From positions 260,501 through 324,500 of the forward strand of contig OY756958.1 of NCBI GenBank assembly GCA_963580455.1: DNA of 64,000 nt, in the 5' to 3' direction. The notes beneath the pieces were generated by a model that did no database searches, was not told where the DNA came from, and was given only the letters and a program-made list of their open reading frames with translations. Positions 1 to 11,087 of the stretch are shown here, in pieces; position 1 is the stretch's first letter, and each line of letters starts with the position of its first letter. This DNA comes from Euonymus europaeus (taxonomy: Eukaryota > Streptophyta > Magnoliopsida > Celastrales > Celastraceae). The position numbers and the translations under genes are program-made.

Positions 1-173
1 CGAGCTCTACGATCCTGGCATTTCGGATTTTTATTTCAGAACTCGTGGCTAGTAGGTCTCGTTTCACCTATTTAGCCGCGAAATGTGGTTTCTTTACGTA
101 AACGGTTTTATGAATATCCGTTGACTCCGAGTTCTGAATTCGGTGATTTTTAGCTTGATTTCACACTACTTTT
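1..173 (+). repeat. Reference satellite monomer, with internal landmarks
   Basis: This first unit serves as a map for the rest. Positions 1-10 are 'cgagctctac', with the SacI-type palindrome GAGCTC. Positions 11-24 are the most variable segment (gatcctggca, aatcctgggt, aatccagcgt, aatcctaacg and others). Positions 48-76 form an imperfect hairpin (gctagtaggt against accta...tagc). Positions 77-92 (around 'cgcgaaatgtggtttc') are strongly conserved apart from a gaa/gca switch. Positions 93-102 are the perfect 10-bp palindrome TTTACGTAAA. Positions 101-122 are a dyad between AACGG and CCGTT. Positions 123-145 include 'gactccgag' and GAATTC. Positions 146-173 are T-rich ('gatttttagcttgatttc', 'cactactttt'). 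Functions of these parts are unknown; dyads in centromeric satellites have been proposed to matter for centromere identity. Confidence 0.9.
93..102. other. Perfect palindrome TTTACGTAAA in the monomer
   Basis: This 10-bp self-complementary sequence is present in almost every unit. Exceptions are sporadic: variants such as 'ttatgtaaac' near 11680, 'ttacttaaac' near 38991, 'tgtacgtaaac' near 37779, and complete loss by deletion near 59046. It lies in the most conserved part of the unit. It could be a protein-binding site or part of a cruciform-forming dyad, but no binding protein can be named from the sequence. Confidence 0.75.
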
Positions 174-1557
174 CGAGCTCTACAATCCTGGCGTTTCGGA
201 TTTTGATTTCAGAACTCGTGGCTAGTAGGTATCGTTTCACCTAGTTAGCCGCGAAATGTGGTTTCTTTACGTAAACGGTTTTATGAATATCCGTTGACTC
301 CGAGTTCTGAATTCGGTGATTTTTAGCTTGATTTCACACTACTTTTCGAGCTCTACGATCCTGGCGTTTCGGATTTTGATTTCAGAACTTGTGGCTAGTT
401 GGTCTCGTTTCACCTATTTAGCCGCAAAATGTGGTTTCTTTACGTAAACGGTTTTATGAATATCCGTTGACTCCGAGTTCTGAATTCGGTGATTTTTAGC
501 TTGATTTCACACTACTTTTCGAGCTCTACGATCCTGGCATTTCGGATTTTGATTTCAGAACTCGTGGCTAGTTGGTCTCGTTTCACCTAGTTAGCCGCGA
601 AATGTGGTTTCTTTACGTAAACGGTTTTATGAATATCCGTTGACTCCGAGTTCTGAATTCGGTGATTTTTAGCTTGATTTCACACTACTTTTCGAGCTCT
701 ACGATCCTGGCGTTTCGGATTTTGATTTCAGAACTCGTGGCTAGTTGGTCTCGTTTCACCTATTTAGCCGCGAAATGTGGTTTCTTTACGTAAACGGTTT
801 TATGAATATCCGTTGACTCCGAGTTCTGAATTCGGTGATTTTTAGCTTGATTTCACACTACTTTTCGAGCTCTACAATCCGGGCGTTTCGGATTTTGATT
901 TCAGAACTCGTGGCTAGTAGGTCTCGTTTCACCTAGTTAGCCGCGAAATGTGGTTTCTTTACGTAAACGGTTTTATGAATATCCGTTGACTCCGAGTTCT
1001 GAATTCGGTGATTTTTAGCTTGATTACACACTACTTTTCGAGCTCTACGATCCTGGCATTTCGGATTTTGATTTCAGAACTCGTGGCTAGTTGGTCTCGT
1101 TTCACCTAGTTAGCCGCGAAATGTGGTTTCTTTACGTAAACGGTTTTATGAATATCCGTTGACTCCGAGTTCTGAATTCGGTGATTTTTAGCTTGATTTC
1201 ACACTAATTTTCGAGCTCTACGATCCTGGCATTTCGGATATTGATTTCAGAACTCGTGGCTAGTTGGTCTCGTTTCACCTAGTTAGCCGCGAAATGTGGT
1301 TTCTTTACGTAAACGGTTTTATGAATATCCGTTGACTCCGAGTTCTGAATTCGGTGATTTTTAGCTTGATTTCACACTACTTTTCGAGCTCTACGATCCT
1401 GGCGTTTCGGATTTTGATTTCAGAACTCGTGGCTAGTAGGTCTTGTTTCACCTATTTAGCCGCGAAATGTGGTTTCTTTACGTAAACAGTTTTATGAATA
1501 TCCGTTGACTCCGAGTTCTGAATTCGGTGATTTTTAGCTTGATTTCACACTACTTTT

Positions 1558-4150
1558 CGAGCTCTACGATCCTGGCATTTCGGATTTTTATTTCAGAACT
1601 CGTGGCTAGTAGGTCTCGTTTCACCTATTTAGCCGCGAAATGTGGTTTCTTTACGTAAACGGTTTTATGAATATCCGTTGACTCCGAGTTCTGAATTCGG
1701 TGATTTTTAGCTTGATTTCACACTACTTTTCGAGCTCTACAATCCTGGCGTTTCGGATTTTGATTTCAGAACTCGTGGCTAGTAGGTCTCGTTTCACCTA
1801 GTTAGCCGCGAAATGTGGTTTCTTTACGTAAACGGTTTTATGAATATCCGTTGACTCCGAGTTCTGAATTCGGTGATTTTTAGCTTGATTTCACACTACT
1901 TTTCGAGCTCTACGATCCTGGCGTTTCGGATTTTGATTTCAGAACTTGTGGCTAGTTGGTCTCGTTTCACCTATTTAGCCGCAAAATGTGGTTTCTTTAC
2001 GTAAACGGTTTTATGAATATCCGTTGACTCCGAGTTCTGAATTCGGTGATTTTTAGCTTGATTTCACACTACTTTTCGAGCTCTACGATCCTGGCATTTC
2101 GGATTTTGATTTCAGAACTCGTGGCTAGTTGGTCTCGTTTCACCTAGTTAGCCGCGAAATGTGGTTTCTTTACGTAAACGGTTTTATGAATATCCGTTGA
2201 CTCCGAGTTCTGAATTCGGTGATTTTTAGCTTGATTTCACACTACTTTTCGAGCTCTACGATCCTGGCGTTTCGGATTTTGATTTCAGAACTCGTGGCTA
2301 GTTGGTCTCGTTTCACCTATTTAGCCGCGAAATGTGGTTTCTTTACGTAAACGGTTTTATGAATATCCGTTGACTCCGAGTTCTGAATTCGGTGATTTTT
2401 AGCTTGATTTCACACTACTTTTCGAGCTCTACGATCCTGGCATTTCGGATTTTGATTTCAGAACTCGTGGCTAGTTGGTCTCGTTTCACCTATTTAGCCG
2501 CGAAATGTGGTTTCTTTACGTAAACGGTTTTATGAATATCCGTTGACTCCGAGTTCTGAATTCGGTGATTTTTAGCTTGATTTCACACTACTTTTCGAGC
2601 TCTACAATCCTGGCTTTTCGGATTTTGATTTCAGAACTCGTGGCTAGTAGGTCTCGTTTCACCTAGTTAGCCGCGAAATGTGGTTTCTTTACGTAAACGG
2701 TTTTATGAATATCCGTTGACTCCGAGTTCTGAATTCGGTGATTTTTAGCTTGATTTCACACTACTTTTCGAGCTCTACGATCCTGGCGTTTCGGATTTTG
2801 ATTTCAGAACTCGTGGCTAGTTGGTCTCGTTTCACCTATTTAGCCGCAAAATGTGGTTTCTTTACGTAAACGGTTTTATGAATATCCGTTGACTCCGAGT
2901 TCTGAATTCGGTGATTTTTAGCTTGATTTCACACTACTTTTTGAGCTCTACGATCCTGGCATTTCGGATTTTGATTTCAGAACTCGTGGCTAGTTGGTCT
3001 CGTTTCACCTAGTTAGCCGCGAAATGTGGTTTCTTTACGTAAACGGTTTTATGAATATCCGTTGACTCCGAGTTCTGAATTCGGTGATTTTTAGCTTGAT
3101 TACACACTACTTTTCGAGCTCTACGATCCTGGCATTTCGGATTTTGATTTCAGAACTCGTGGCTAGTTGGTCTCGTTTCAACTAGTTAGCCGCGAAATGT
3201 GGTTTCTTTACGTAAACGGTTTTATGAATATCCGTTGGATCCGAGTTCTGAATTCGGTGATTTTTAGCTTGATTTCACACTAGTTTTCGAGCTCTACGAT
3301 CCTGGCTTTTCGGATATTGATTTCAGAACTCGTGGCTAGTTGGTCTCGTCTCACCTAGTTAGCCGTGAATTGTGGTTTCTTTACGTAAACGGTTTTATGA
3401 ATCCGTTGACTCCGAGTTCTGAATTCGGTGATTTTTAGCTTGATTACACACTACTTATCGAGCTCTACGATCCTGGCATTTCGGATTTTGATTTCAGAAC
3501 TCGTGGCTAGTTGGTCTCGTTTCACCTATTTAGCCGCGAAATGTGGTTTCTTTACGTAAACGGTTTTATGAATATCCGTTGACTCCAAGTTCTGAATTCG
3601 GTGATTTTTAGCTTGATTACACACTACTTTTCGAGCTCTACGATCCTGGCATTTCGGATTTTGATTTCAGAACTCGTGGCTAGTTGGTCTCGTTTCACCT
3701 AGTTAGCCGCGAAATGTGGTTTCTTTACGTAAACGGTTTTATGAATATCCGTTGACTCCGAGTTCTGAATTCGGTGATTTTTAGCTTGATTTCACACTAA
3801 TTTTCGAGCTCTACGATCCTGGCATTTCGGATATTGATTTCAGAACTCGTGGCTAGTTGGTCTCGTTTCACCTAGTTAGCCGCGAAATGTGGTTTCTTTA
3901 CGTAAACGGTTTTATGAATATCCGTTGACTCCGAGTTCTGAATTCGGTGATTTTTAGCTTGATTTCACACTACTTTTCGAGCTCTACGATCCTGGCGTTT
4001 CGGATTTTGATTTCAGAACTCGTGGCTAGTAGGTCTTGTTTCACCTATTTAGCCGCGAAATGTGGTTTCTTTACGTAAACAGTTTTATGAATATCCGTTG
4101 ACTCCGAGTTCTGAATTCGGTGATTTTTAGCTTGATTTCACACTACTTTT
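1558..4150 (+). repeat. Domain A, complete 15-monomer HOR (2,593 bp)
   Basis: Fifteen units start at 1558, 1731, 1904, 2077, 2250, 2423, 2596, 2769, 2942, 3115, 3288, 3459, 3632, 3805 and 3978. The length is 15 x 173 minus a 2-bp deletion near 3400, where 'tatgaatatccg' became 'tatgaatccg'. Diagnostic marks are 'gcaaaatg' units, 'tttcaacta' near 3179, 'ccgttggatccg' near 3233 (a BamHI-type site) and 'cttatcgagc' near 3455. The same set recurs 2,593 bp downstream, which defines the HOR period. Confidence 0.9.
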
Positions 4151-6224
4151 CGAGCTCTACGATCCTGGCATTTCGGATTTTTATTTCAGAACTCGTGGCT
4201 AGTAGGTCTCGTTTCACCTATTTAGCCGCGAAATGTGGTTTCTTTACGTAAACGGTTTTATGAATATCCGTTGACTCCGAGTTCTGAATTCGGTGATTTT
4301 TAGCTTGATTTCACACTACTTTTCGAGCTCTACAATCCTGGCGTTTCGGATTTTGATTTCAGAACTCGTGGCTAGTAGGTCTCGTTTCACCTAGTTAGCC
4401 GCGAAATGTGGTTTCTTTACGTAAACGGTTTTATGAATATCCGTTGACTCCGAGTTCTGAATTCGGTGATTTTTAGCTTGATTTCACACTACTTTTCGAG
4501 CTCTACGATCCTGGCGTTTCGGATTTTGATTTCAGAACTTGTGGCTAGTTGGTCTCGTTTCACCTATTTAGCCGCAAAATGTGGTTTCTTTACGTAAACG
4601 GTTTTATGAATATCCGTTGACTCCGAGTTCTGAATTCGGTGATTTTTAGCTTGATTTCACACTACTTTTCGAGCTCTACGATCCTGGCATTTCGGATTTT
4701 GATTTCAGAACTCGTGGCTAGTTGGTCTCGTTTCACCTAGTTAGCCGCGAAATGTGGTTTCTTTACGTAAACGGTTTTATGAATATCCGTTGACTCCGAG
4801 TTCTGAATTCGGTGATTTTTAGCTTGATTTCACACTACTTTTCGAGCTCTACGATCCTGGCGTTTCGGATTTTGATTTCAGAACTCGTGGCTAGTTGGTC
4901 TCGTTTCACCTATTTAGCCGCGAAATGTGGTTTCTTTACGTAAACGGTTTTATGAATATCCGTTGACTCCGAGTTCTGAATTCGGTGATTTTTAGCTTGA
5001 TTTCACACTACTTTTCGAGCTCTACGATCCTGGCATTTCGGATTTTGATTTCAGAACTCGTGGCTAGTTGGTCTCGTTTCACCTATTTAGCCGCGAAATG
5101 TGGTTTCTTTACGTAAACGGTTTTATGAATATCCGTTGACTCCGAGTTCTGAATTCGGTGATTTTTAGCTTGATTTCACACTACTTTTCGAGCTCTACAA
5201 TCCTGGCTTTTCGGATTTTGATTTCAGAACTCGTGGCTAGTAGGTCTCGTTTCACCTAGTTAGCCGCGAAATGTGGTTTCTTTACGTAAACGGTTTTATG
5301 AATATCCGTTGACTCCGAGTTCTGAATTCGGTGATTTTTAGCTTGATTTCACACTACTTTTCGAGCTCTACGATCCTGGCGTTTCGGATTTTGATTTCAG
5401 AACTCGTGGCTAGTTGGTCTCGTTTCACCTATTTAGCCGCAAAATGTGGTTTCTTTACGTAAACGGTTTTATGAATATCCGTTGACTCCGAGTTCTGAAT
5501 TCGGTGATTTTTAGCTTGATTTCACACTACTTTTTGAGCTCTACGATCCTGGCATTTCGGATTTTGATTTCAGAACTCGTGGCTAGTTGGTCTCGTTTCA
5601 CCTAGTTAGCCGCGAAATGTGGTTTCTTTACGTAAACGGTTTTATGAATATCCGTTGACTCCGAGTTCTGAATTCGGTGATTTTTAGCTTGATTACACAC
5701 TACTTTTCGAGCTCTACGATCCTGGCATTTCGGATTTTGATTTCAGAACTCGTGGCTAGTTGGTCTCGTTTCAACTAGTTAGCCGCGAAATGTGGTTTCT
5801 TTACGTAAACGGTTTTATGAATATCCGTTGGATCCGAGTTCTGAATTCGGTGATTTTTAGCTTGATTTCACACTAGTTTTCGAGCTCTACGATCCTGGCT
5901 TTTCGGATATTGATTTCAGAACTCGTGGCTAGTTGGTCTCGTCTCACCTAGTTAGCCGTGAATTGTGGTTTCTTTACGTAAACGGTTTTATGAATCCGTT
6001 GACTCCGAGTTCTGAATTCGGTGATTTTTAGCTTGATTACACACTACTTATCGAGCTCTACGATCCTGGCATTTCGGATTTTGATTTCAGAACTCGTGGC
6101 TAGTTGGTCTCGTTTCACCTATTTAGCCGCGAAATGTGGTTTCTTTACGTAAACGGTTTTATGAATATCCGTTGACTCCAAGTTCTGAATTCGGTGATTT
6201 TTAGCTTGATTTCACACTACTTTT
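4151..6224 (+). repeat. Domain A, truncated HOR copy (12 monomers)
   Basis: This segment repeats 1558-3617 at an offset of 2,593 bp. It includes the 2-bp deletion (near 5993), the GGATCC mark (near 5830), 'tttcaacta' and 'cttatcgagc'. I saw no difference by eye over about 2.06 kb. The match stops near 6210, where 'gattacac' in the first copy is 'gatttcac' here; the next unit (6225) belongs to domain B. Near-identity implies a recent duplication or, less likely, an assembly duplication. Confidence 0.87.
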
Positions 6225-8643
6225 CGAGCTCTACGATCCTGGCATTTCGGATTTTGATTTCAGAACTCGTGGCTAGTAGGTCTCGTTTCACCTAGTTAGC
6301 CGCGAAATGTGGTTTCTTTACGTAAACGGTTTTATGAATATCCGTTGACTCCGAGTTCTGAATTCGGTGATTTTTAGCTTGATTTCACACTACTTTTCGA
6401 GCTCTACGATCCTGGCGTTTCGGATTTTTATTTCAGAACTCGTGGCTAGTAGGTCTCGTTTCACCTAGTTAGCCGCGAAATGTGGTTTCTTTACGTAAAC
6501 GGATTTATGAATATCCGTTGACTCCGAGTTCTGAATTCGGTTATTTTTAGCTTGATTTCACACTACTTTTCGAGCTCTACTATCCTGGAGTTGCGGATTT
6601 TGATTTCAGAACTCGTGGCTAGTGGGTCTCGTTTCACCTAGTTAGCCGCGAAATGTGGTTTCTTTACGTAAACGGTTTTATGAATATCCGTTGACTCCGA
6701 GTTCTGAATTCGGTGATTTTTAGCTTGATTTCACACTACTTTTCGAGCTCTACGATCCTGGCATTTCGGATTTTGATTTCAGAACTCGTGGCTAGAAGGT
6801 CTCGTTTCACCTAGTTAGCCGCGAAATGTGGTTTCTTTACGTAAACGGTTTTATGAATATCCGTTGACTCCGAGTTCTGAATTCGGTGATTTTTAGCTTG
6901 ATTTCACACTACTTTTCGAGCTCTACGATCCTGGCGTTTCGGATTTTTATTTCAGAACTCGTGGCTAGTAGGTCTCGTTTCACCTAGTTAGCCGCGAAAT
7001 GTGGTTTCTTTACGTAAACGGTTTTATGAATATCCGTTGACTCCGAGTTCTGAATTCGGTTATTTTTAGCTTGATTTCACACTACTTTTCGAGCTCTACT
7101 ATCCTGGAGTTTCGGATTTTGATTTCAGAACATGTGGCTAGTTGGTCTCGTTTCACCTAGGTAGCCGCGAAATGTGGTTTCTTTACGTAAACGGATTTAT
7201 GAATATCCGTTGACTCCGAGTTCTGAATTCGGTTATTTTTAGCTTGATTTCACACTACTTTTCGAGCTCTACTATCCTGGAGTTTCGGATTTTGATTTCA
7301 GAACTCGTGGCTAGTTGGTCTCGTTTCACCTAGTTAGCCGCGAAATGTGGTTTCTTTACGTAAACGGTTTTATGAATATCCGTTGACTCCAAGTTCTGAA
7401 TTCGGTGATTTTTAGCTTGATTTCACACTACTTTTCGAGCTCTACGATCCTGGCGTTTCGGATTTTGATTTCAGAATTCGTGGCTAGAAGGTCTCGTTTC
7501 ACCTAGTTAGCCGCGAAATGTGGTTTCTTTACGTAAACGGTTTTATGAATATCCGTTGACTCCGAGTTCTGAATTCGGTGATTTTTAGCTTGATTTCACA
7601 CTACTTTTCGAGCTCTACGATCCTGGCGTTTCGGATTTTTATTTCAGAACTCGTGGCTAGTAGGTCTCGTTTCACCTAGTTAGCCGCGAAATGTGGTTTC
7701 TTTACGTAAACGGATTTATGAATATCCGTTGACTCCGAGTTCTGAATTCGGTTATTTTTAGCTTGATTTCACACTACTTTTCGAGCTCTACTATCCTGGA
7801 GTTGCGGATTTTGATTTCAGAACTCGTGGCTAGTGGGTCTCGTTTCACCTAGTTAGCCGCGAAATGTGGTTTCTTTACGTAAACGGTTTTATGAATATCC
7901 GCTGACTCCGAGTTCTGAATTCGGTGATTTTTAGCTTGATTTCACACTACTTTTCGAGCTCTACGATCCTGGCATTTCGGATTTCGATTTCAGAACTCGT
8001 GGCTAGAAGGTCTCGTTTCACCTAGTTAGCCGCGAAATGTGGTTTCTTTACGTAAACGGTTTTATGAATATCCGTTGACTCCGAGTTCTGAATTCGGTGA
8101 TTTTTAGCTTGTTTTGACACTACTTTTCGAGCTCTACGATCCTGGTGTTTCGGATTTTTATTTCAGAACTCGTGGCTAGTAGGTCTCGTTTCACCTAGTT
8201 AGCCGCGAAATGTGGTTTCTTTACGTAAACGGATTTATGAATATCCGTTGACTCCGAGTTCTGAATTCGGTTATTTTTAGCTTGATTTCACACTACTTTT
8301 CGAGCTCTACTATCCTGGAGTTTCGGATTTTGATTTCAGAACTCGTGGCTAGTTGGTCTCGTTTCACCTAGTTAGCCGCGAAATGTGGTTTCTTTACGTA
8401 AACGGATTTATGAATATCCGTTGACTCCGAGTTCTGAATTCGGTTATTTTTAGCTTGATTTCACACTACTTTTCGAGCTCTACTATCCTGGAGTTTCGGA
8501 TTTTGATTTCAGAACTCGTGGCTAGTTGGTCTCGTTTCACCTAGTTAGCCGCGAAATGTGGTTTCTTTACGTAAACGGTTTTATGAATATCCGTTGACTC
8601 CGAGTTCTGAATTCGGTGATTTTTAGCTTGATTTCACACTACT

Positions 8644-9165
8644 TTTCGAGCTCTACGATCCCGGCGTTTCGGATTTTTATTTCAGAACTCGTGGCTAGTA
8701 GGTCTCGTTTCACCTAGTTAGCCGCGAAATGTGGTTTCTTTACGTAAACGGATTTATGAATATCCGTTGACTCCGAGTTCTGAATTCGGTGATTTTTAGC
8801 TTGATTTCACACTACTTTTCGAGCTCTACGATCCCGGCGTTTCGGATTTTTATTTCAGAACTCGTGGCTAGTAGGTCTCGTTTCACCTAGTTAGCCGCGA
8901 AATGTGGTTTCTTTACGTAAACGGATTTATGAATATCCGTTGACTCCGAGTTCTGAATTCGGTTATTTTTAGCTTGATTTCACACTACTTTTCGAGCTCT
9001 ACGATCCCGGCGTTTCGGATTTTTATTTCAGAACTCGTGGCTAGAAGGTCTCGTTTCACCTAGTTAGCCGCGAAATGTGGTTTCTTTACGTAAACGGTTT
9101 TATGAATATCCGTTGACTCCGAGTTCTGAATTCGGTGATTTTTAGCTTGATTTCACACTACTTTT
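8644..9165 (+). repeat. Run of 'gatcccgg' monomers in domain B
   Basis: Three consecutive units carry the uncommon 'gatcccggcg' start combined with 'gatttttatttc'. They differ mainly at 'ggttttatg'/'ggatttatg', 'gtgatt'/'gttatt' and 'tagtagg'/'tagaagg'. A fourth 'gatcccgg' unit follows near 9342. This is local single-unit amplification inside domain B. Boundaries are set to unit starts and are approximate by a few bases. Confidence 0.6.
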
Positions 9166-9857
9166 CGAGCTCTACGATCCTGGCGTTTCGGATTTTGATT
9201 TCAGAACTCGTGGCTAGAAGGTCTCGTTTCACCTAGTTAGCCGCGAAATGTGGTTTCTTTACGTAAACGGTTTTATGAATATCCGTTGACTCCGAGTTCT
9301 GAATTCGGTGATTTTTAGCTTGATTTCACACTACTTTTCGAGCTCTACGATCCCGGCGTTTCGGATTTTTATTTCAGAACTCGTGGCTAGTAGGTCTCGT
9401 TTCACCTAGTTAGCCGCGAAATGTGGTTTCTTTACGTAAACGGATTTATGAATATCCGTTGACTCCGAGTTCTGAATTCGGTTATTTTTAGCTTGATTTC
9501 ACACTACTTTTCGAGCTCTACTATCCTGGAGTTGCGGATTTTGATTTCAGAACTCGTGGCTAGTGGGTCTCGTTTCACCTAGTTAGCCGCGAAATGTGGT
9601 TTCTTTACGTAAACAATTTTACGAATATCCGTTGACTCCGAGTTCTGAATTCGGTGACTTTTAGCTTGATTTCACACTACTTTTCGAGCTCTACGATCCT
9701 GGCGTTTCGGATTTTGATTTCAGAACTCGTGGCTAGAAGGTCTCGTTTCACCTAGTTAGCCGCGAAATGTGGTTTCTTTACGTAAACGGTTTTATGAATA
9801 TCCGTTGACTCCGAGTTCTGAATTCGGTGATTTTTAGCTTGATTTCACACTACTTTT

Positions 9858-10549
9858 CGAGCTCTACGATCCTGGCGTTTCGGATTTTTATTTCAGAACT
9901 CGTGGCTAGTAGGTCTCGTTTCACCTAGTTAGCCGCGAAATGTGGTTTCTTTACGTAAACGGTTTTATGAATATCCGTTGACTCCGAGTTCTGAATTCGG
10001 TGATTTTTAGCTTGATTTCACACTACTTTTCGAGCTCTACGATCCTGGCGTTTCGGATTTTTATTTCAGAACTCGTGGCTAGTAGGTCTCGTTTCACCTA
10101 GTTAGCCGCGAAATGTGGTTTCTTTACGTAAACGGTTTTATGAATATCCGTTGACTCCGAGTTCTGAATTCGGTGATTTTTAGCTTGATTTCACACTACT
10201 TTTAGAGCTCTACGATCCTGGCGTTTCGGATTTTTATTTCAGAACTCGTGGCTAGTAGGTCTCGTTTCACCTAGTTAGCCGCGAAATGTGGTTTCTTTAC
10301 GTAAACGGTTTTATGAATATCCGTTGACTCCGAGTTCTGAATTCGGTGATTTTTAGCTTGATTTCACACTACTTTTAGAGCTCTACGATCCTGGCGTTTC
10401 GGATTTTTATTTCAGAACTCGTGGCTAGTAGGTCTCGTTTCACCTAGTTAGCCGCGAAATGTGGTTTCTTTACGTAAACGGATTTATGAATATCCGTTGA
10501 CTCCGAGTTCTGAATTCGGTTATTTTTAGCTTGATTTCACACTACTTTT
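9858..10549 (+). repeat. Near-identical monomer run with 'tttagagctc'
   Basis: Units start at 9858, 10031, 10204 and 10377. The first three are nearly identical ('ggcgtttcgg', 'gatttttatttc', 'ctagtagg', 'ggttttatg', 'ggtgattttt'). The third and fourth begin with 'tttagagctc' in place of 'tttcgagctc', a C-to-A change seen nowhere else in the window that I noticed. The fourth switches to 'ggatttatg' and 'ggttattttt'. This indicates very recent single-unit duplication. Confidence 0.7.
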
Positions 10550-11087
10550 CGAGCTCTACTATCCTGGAGTTTCGGATTTTGATTTCAGAACTCGTGGCTA
10601 GTTGGTCTCGTTTCACCTAGTTAGCCGCGAAATGTGGTTTCTTTACGTAAACGGTTTTATGAATATCCGTTGACTCCAAGTTCTGAATTCGGTGATTTTT
10701 AGCTTGATTTCACACTACTTTTCGAGCTCTACGATCCTGGCGTTTCGGAATTTGATTTCAGAACTCGTGGCTAGAAGGTCTCGTTTCACCTAGTTAGCCG
10801 CGAAATGTGGTTTCTTTACGTAAACGGTTTTATGAATATCCGTTGACTCCGAGTTCTGAATTCGGTGATTTTTAGCTTTATTTCACACTACTTTTCGAGC
10901 TCTACGATCCTGGCGTTTCGGATTTTTATTTCAGAACTCGTGGCTAGTAGGTCTCGTTTCACCTAGTTAGCCGCGAAATGTGGTTTCTTTACGTAAACGG
11001 ATTTATGAATATCCGTTGACTCCGAGTTCTGAATTCGGTTATTTTTAGCTTGATTTCACACTACTTTTCGAGCTCTACTATCCTGGA

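Larger units (their letters stand above)
1..1557 (+). repeat. Domain A, shortened HOR copy (9 monomers)
   Basis: These nine units are a shortened version of the 15-unit HOR that follows. Units 1-5 (1-865) match 1558-2422, with one difference noticed by eye (ggtatcg at about 231 against ggtctcg). Positions 1024-1557 match 3617-4150, including the shared odd marks 'cactaatttt', 'ggatattg', 'ggtcttg' and 'aaacagtttt'. The unit in between (866-1038, 'aatccgggcg') resembles the 2596 unit. The simplest reading is loss of six units by unequal exchange, leaving a hybrid junction around 866-1024. Confidence 0.85.

Noticed and set aside
3233..3245. GGATCC at the 'ccgttggatccg' mark as a functional site
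   Set aside because: It is a private substitution shared by two HOR copies (also near 5830) and is useful only as a lineage marker.
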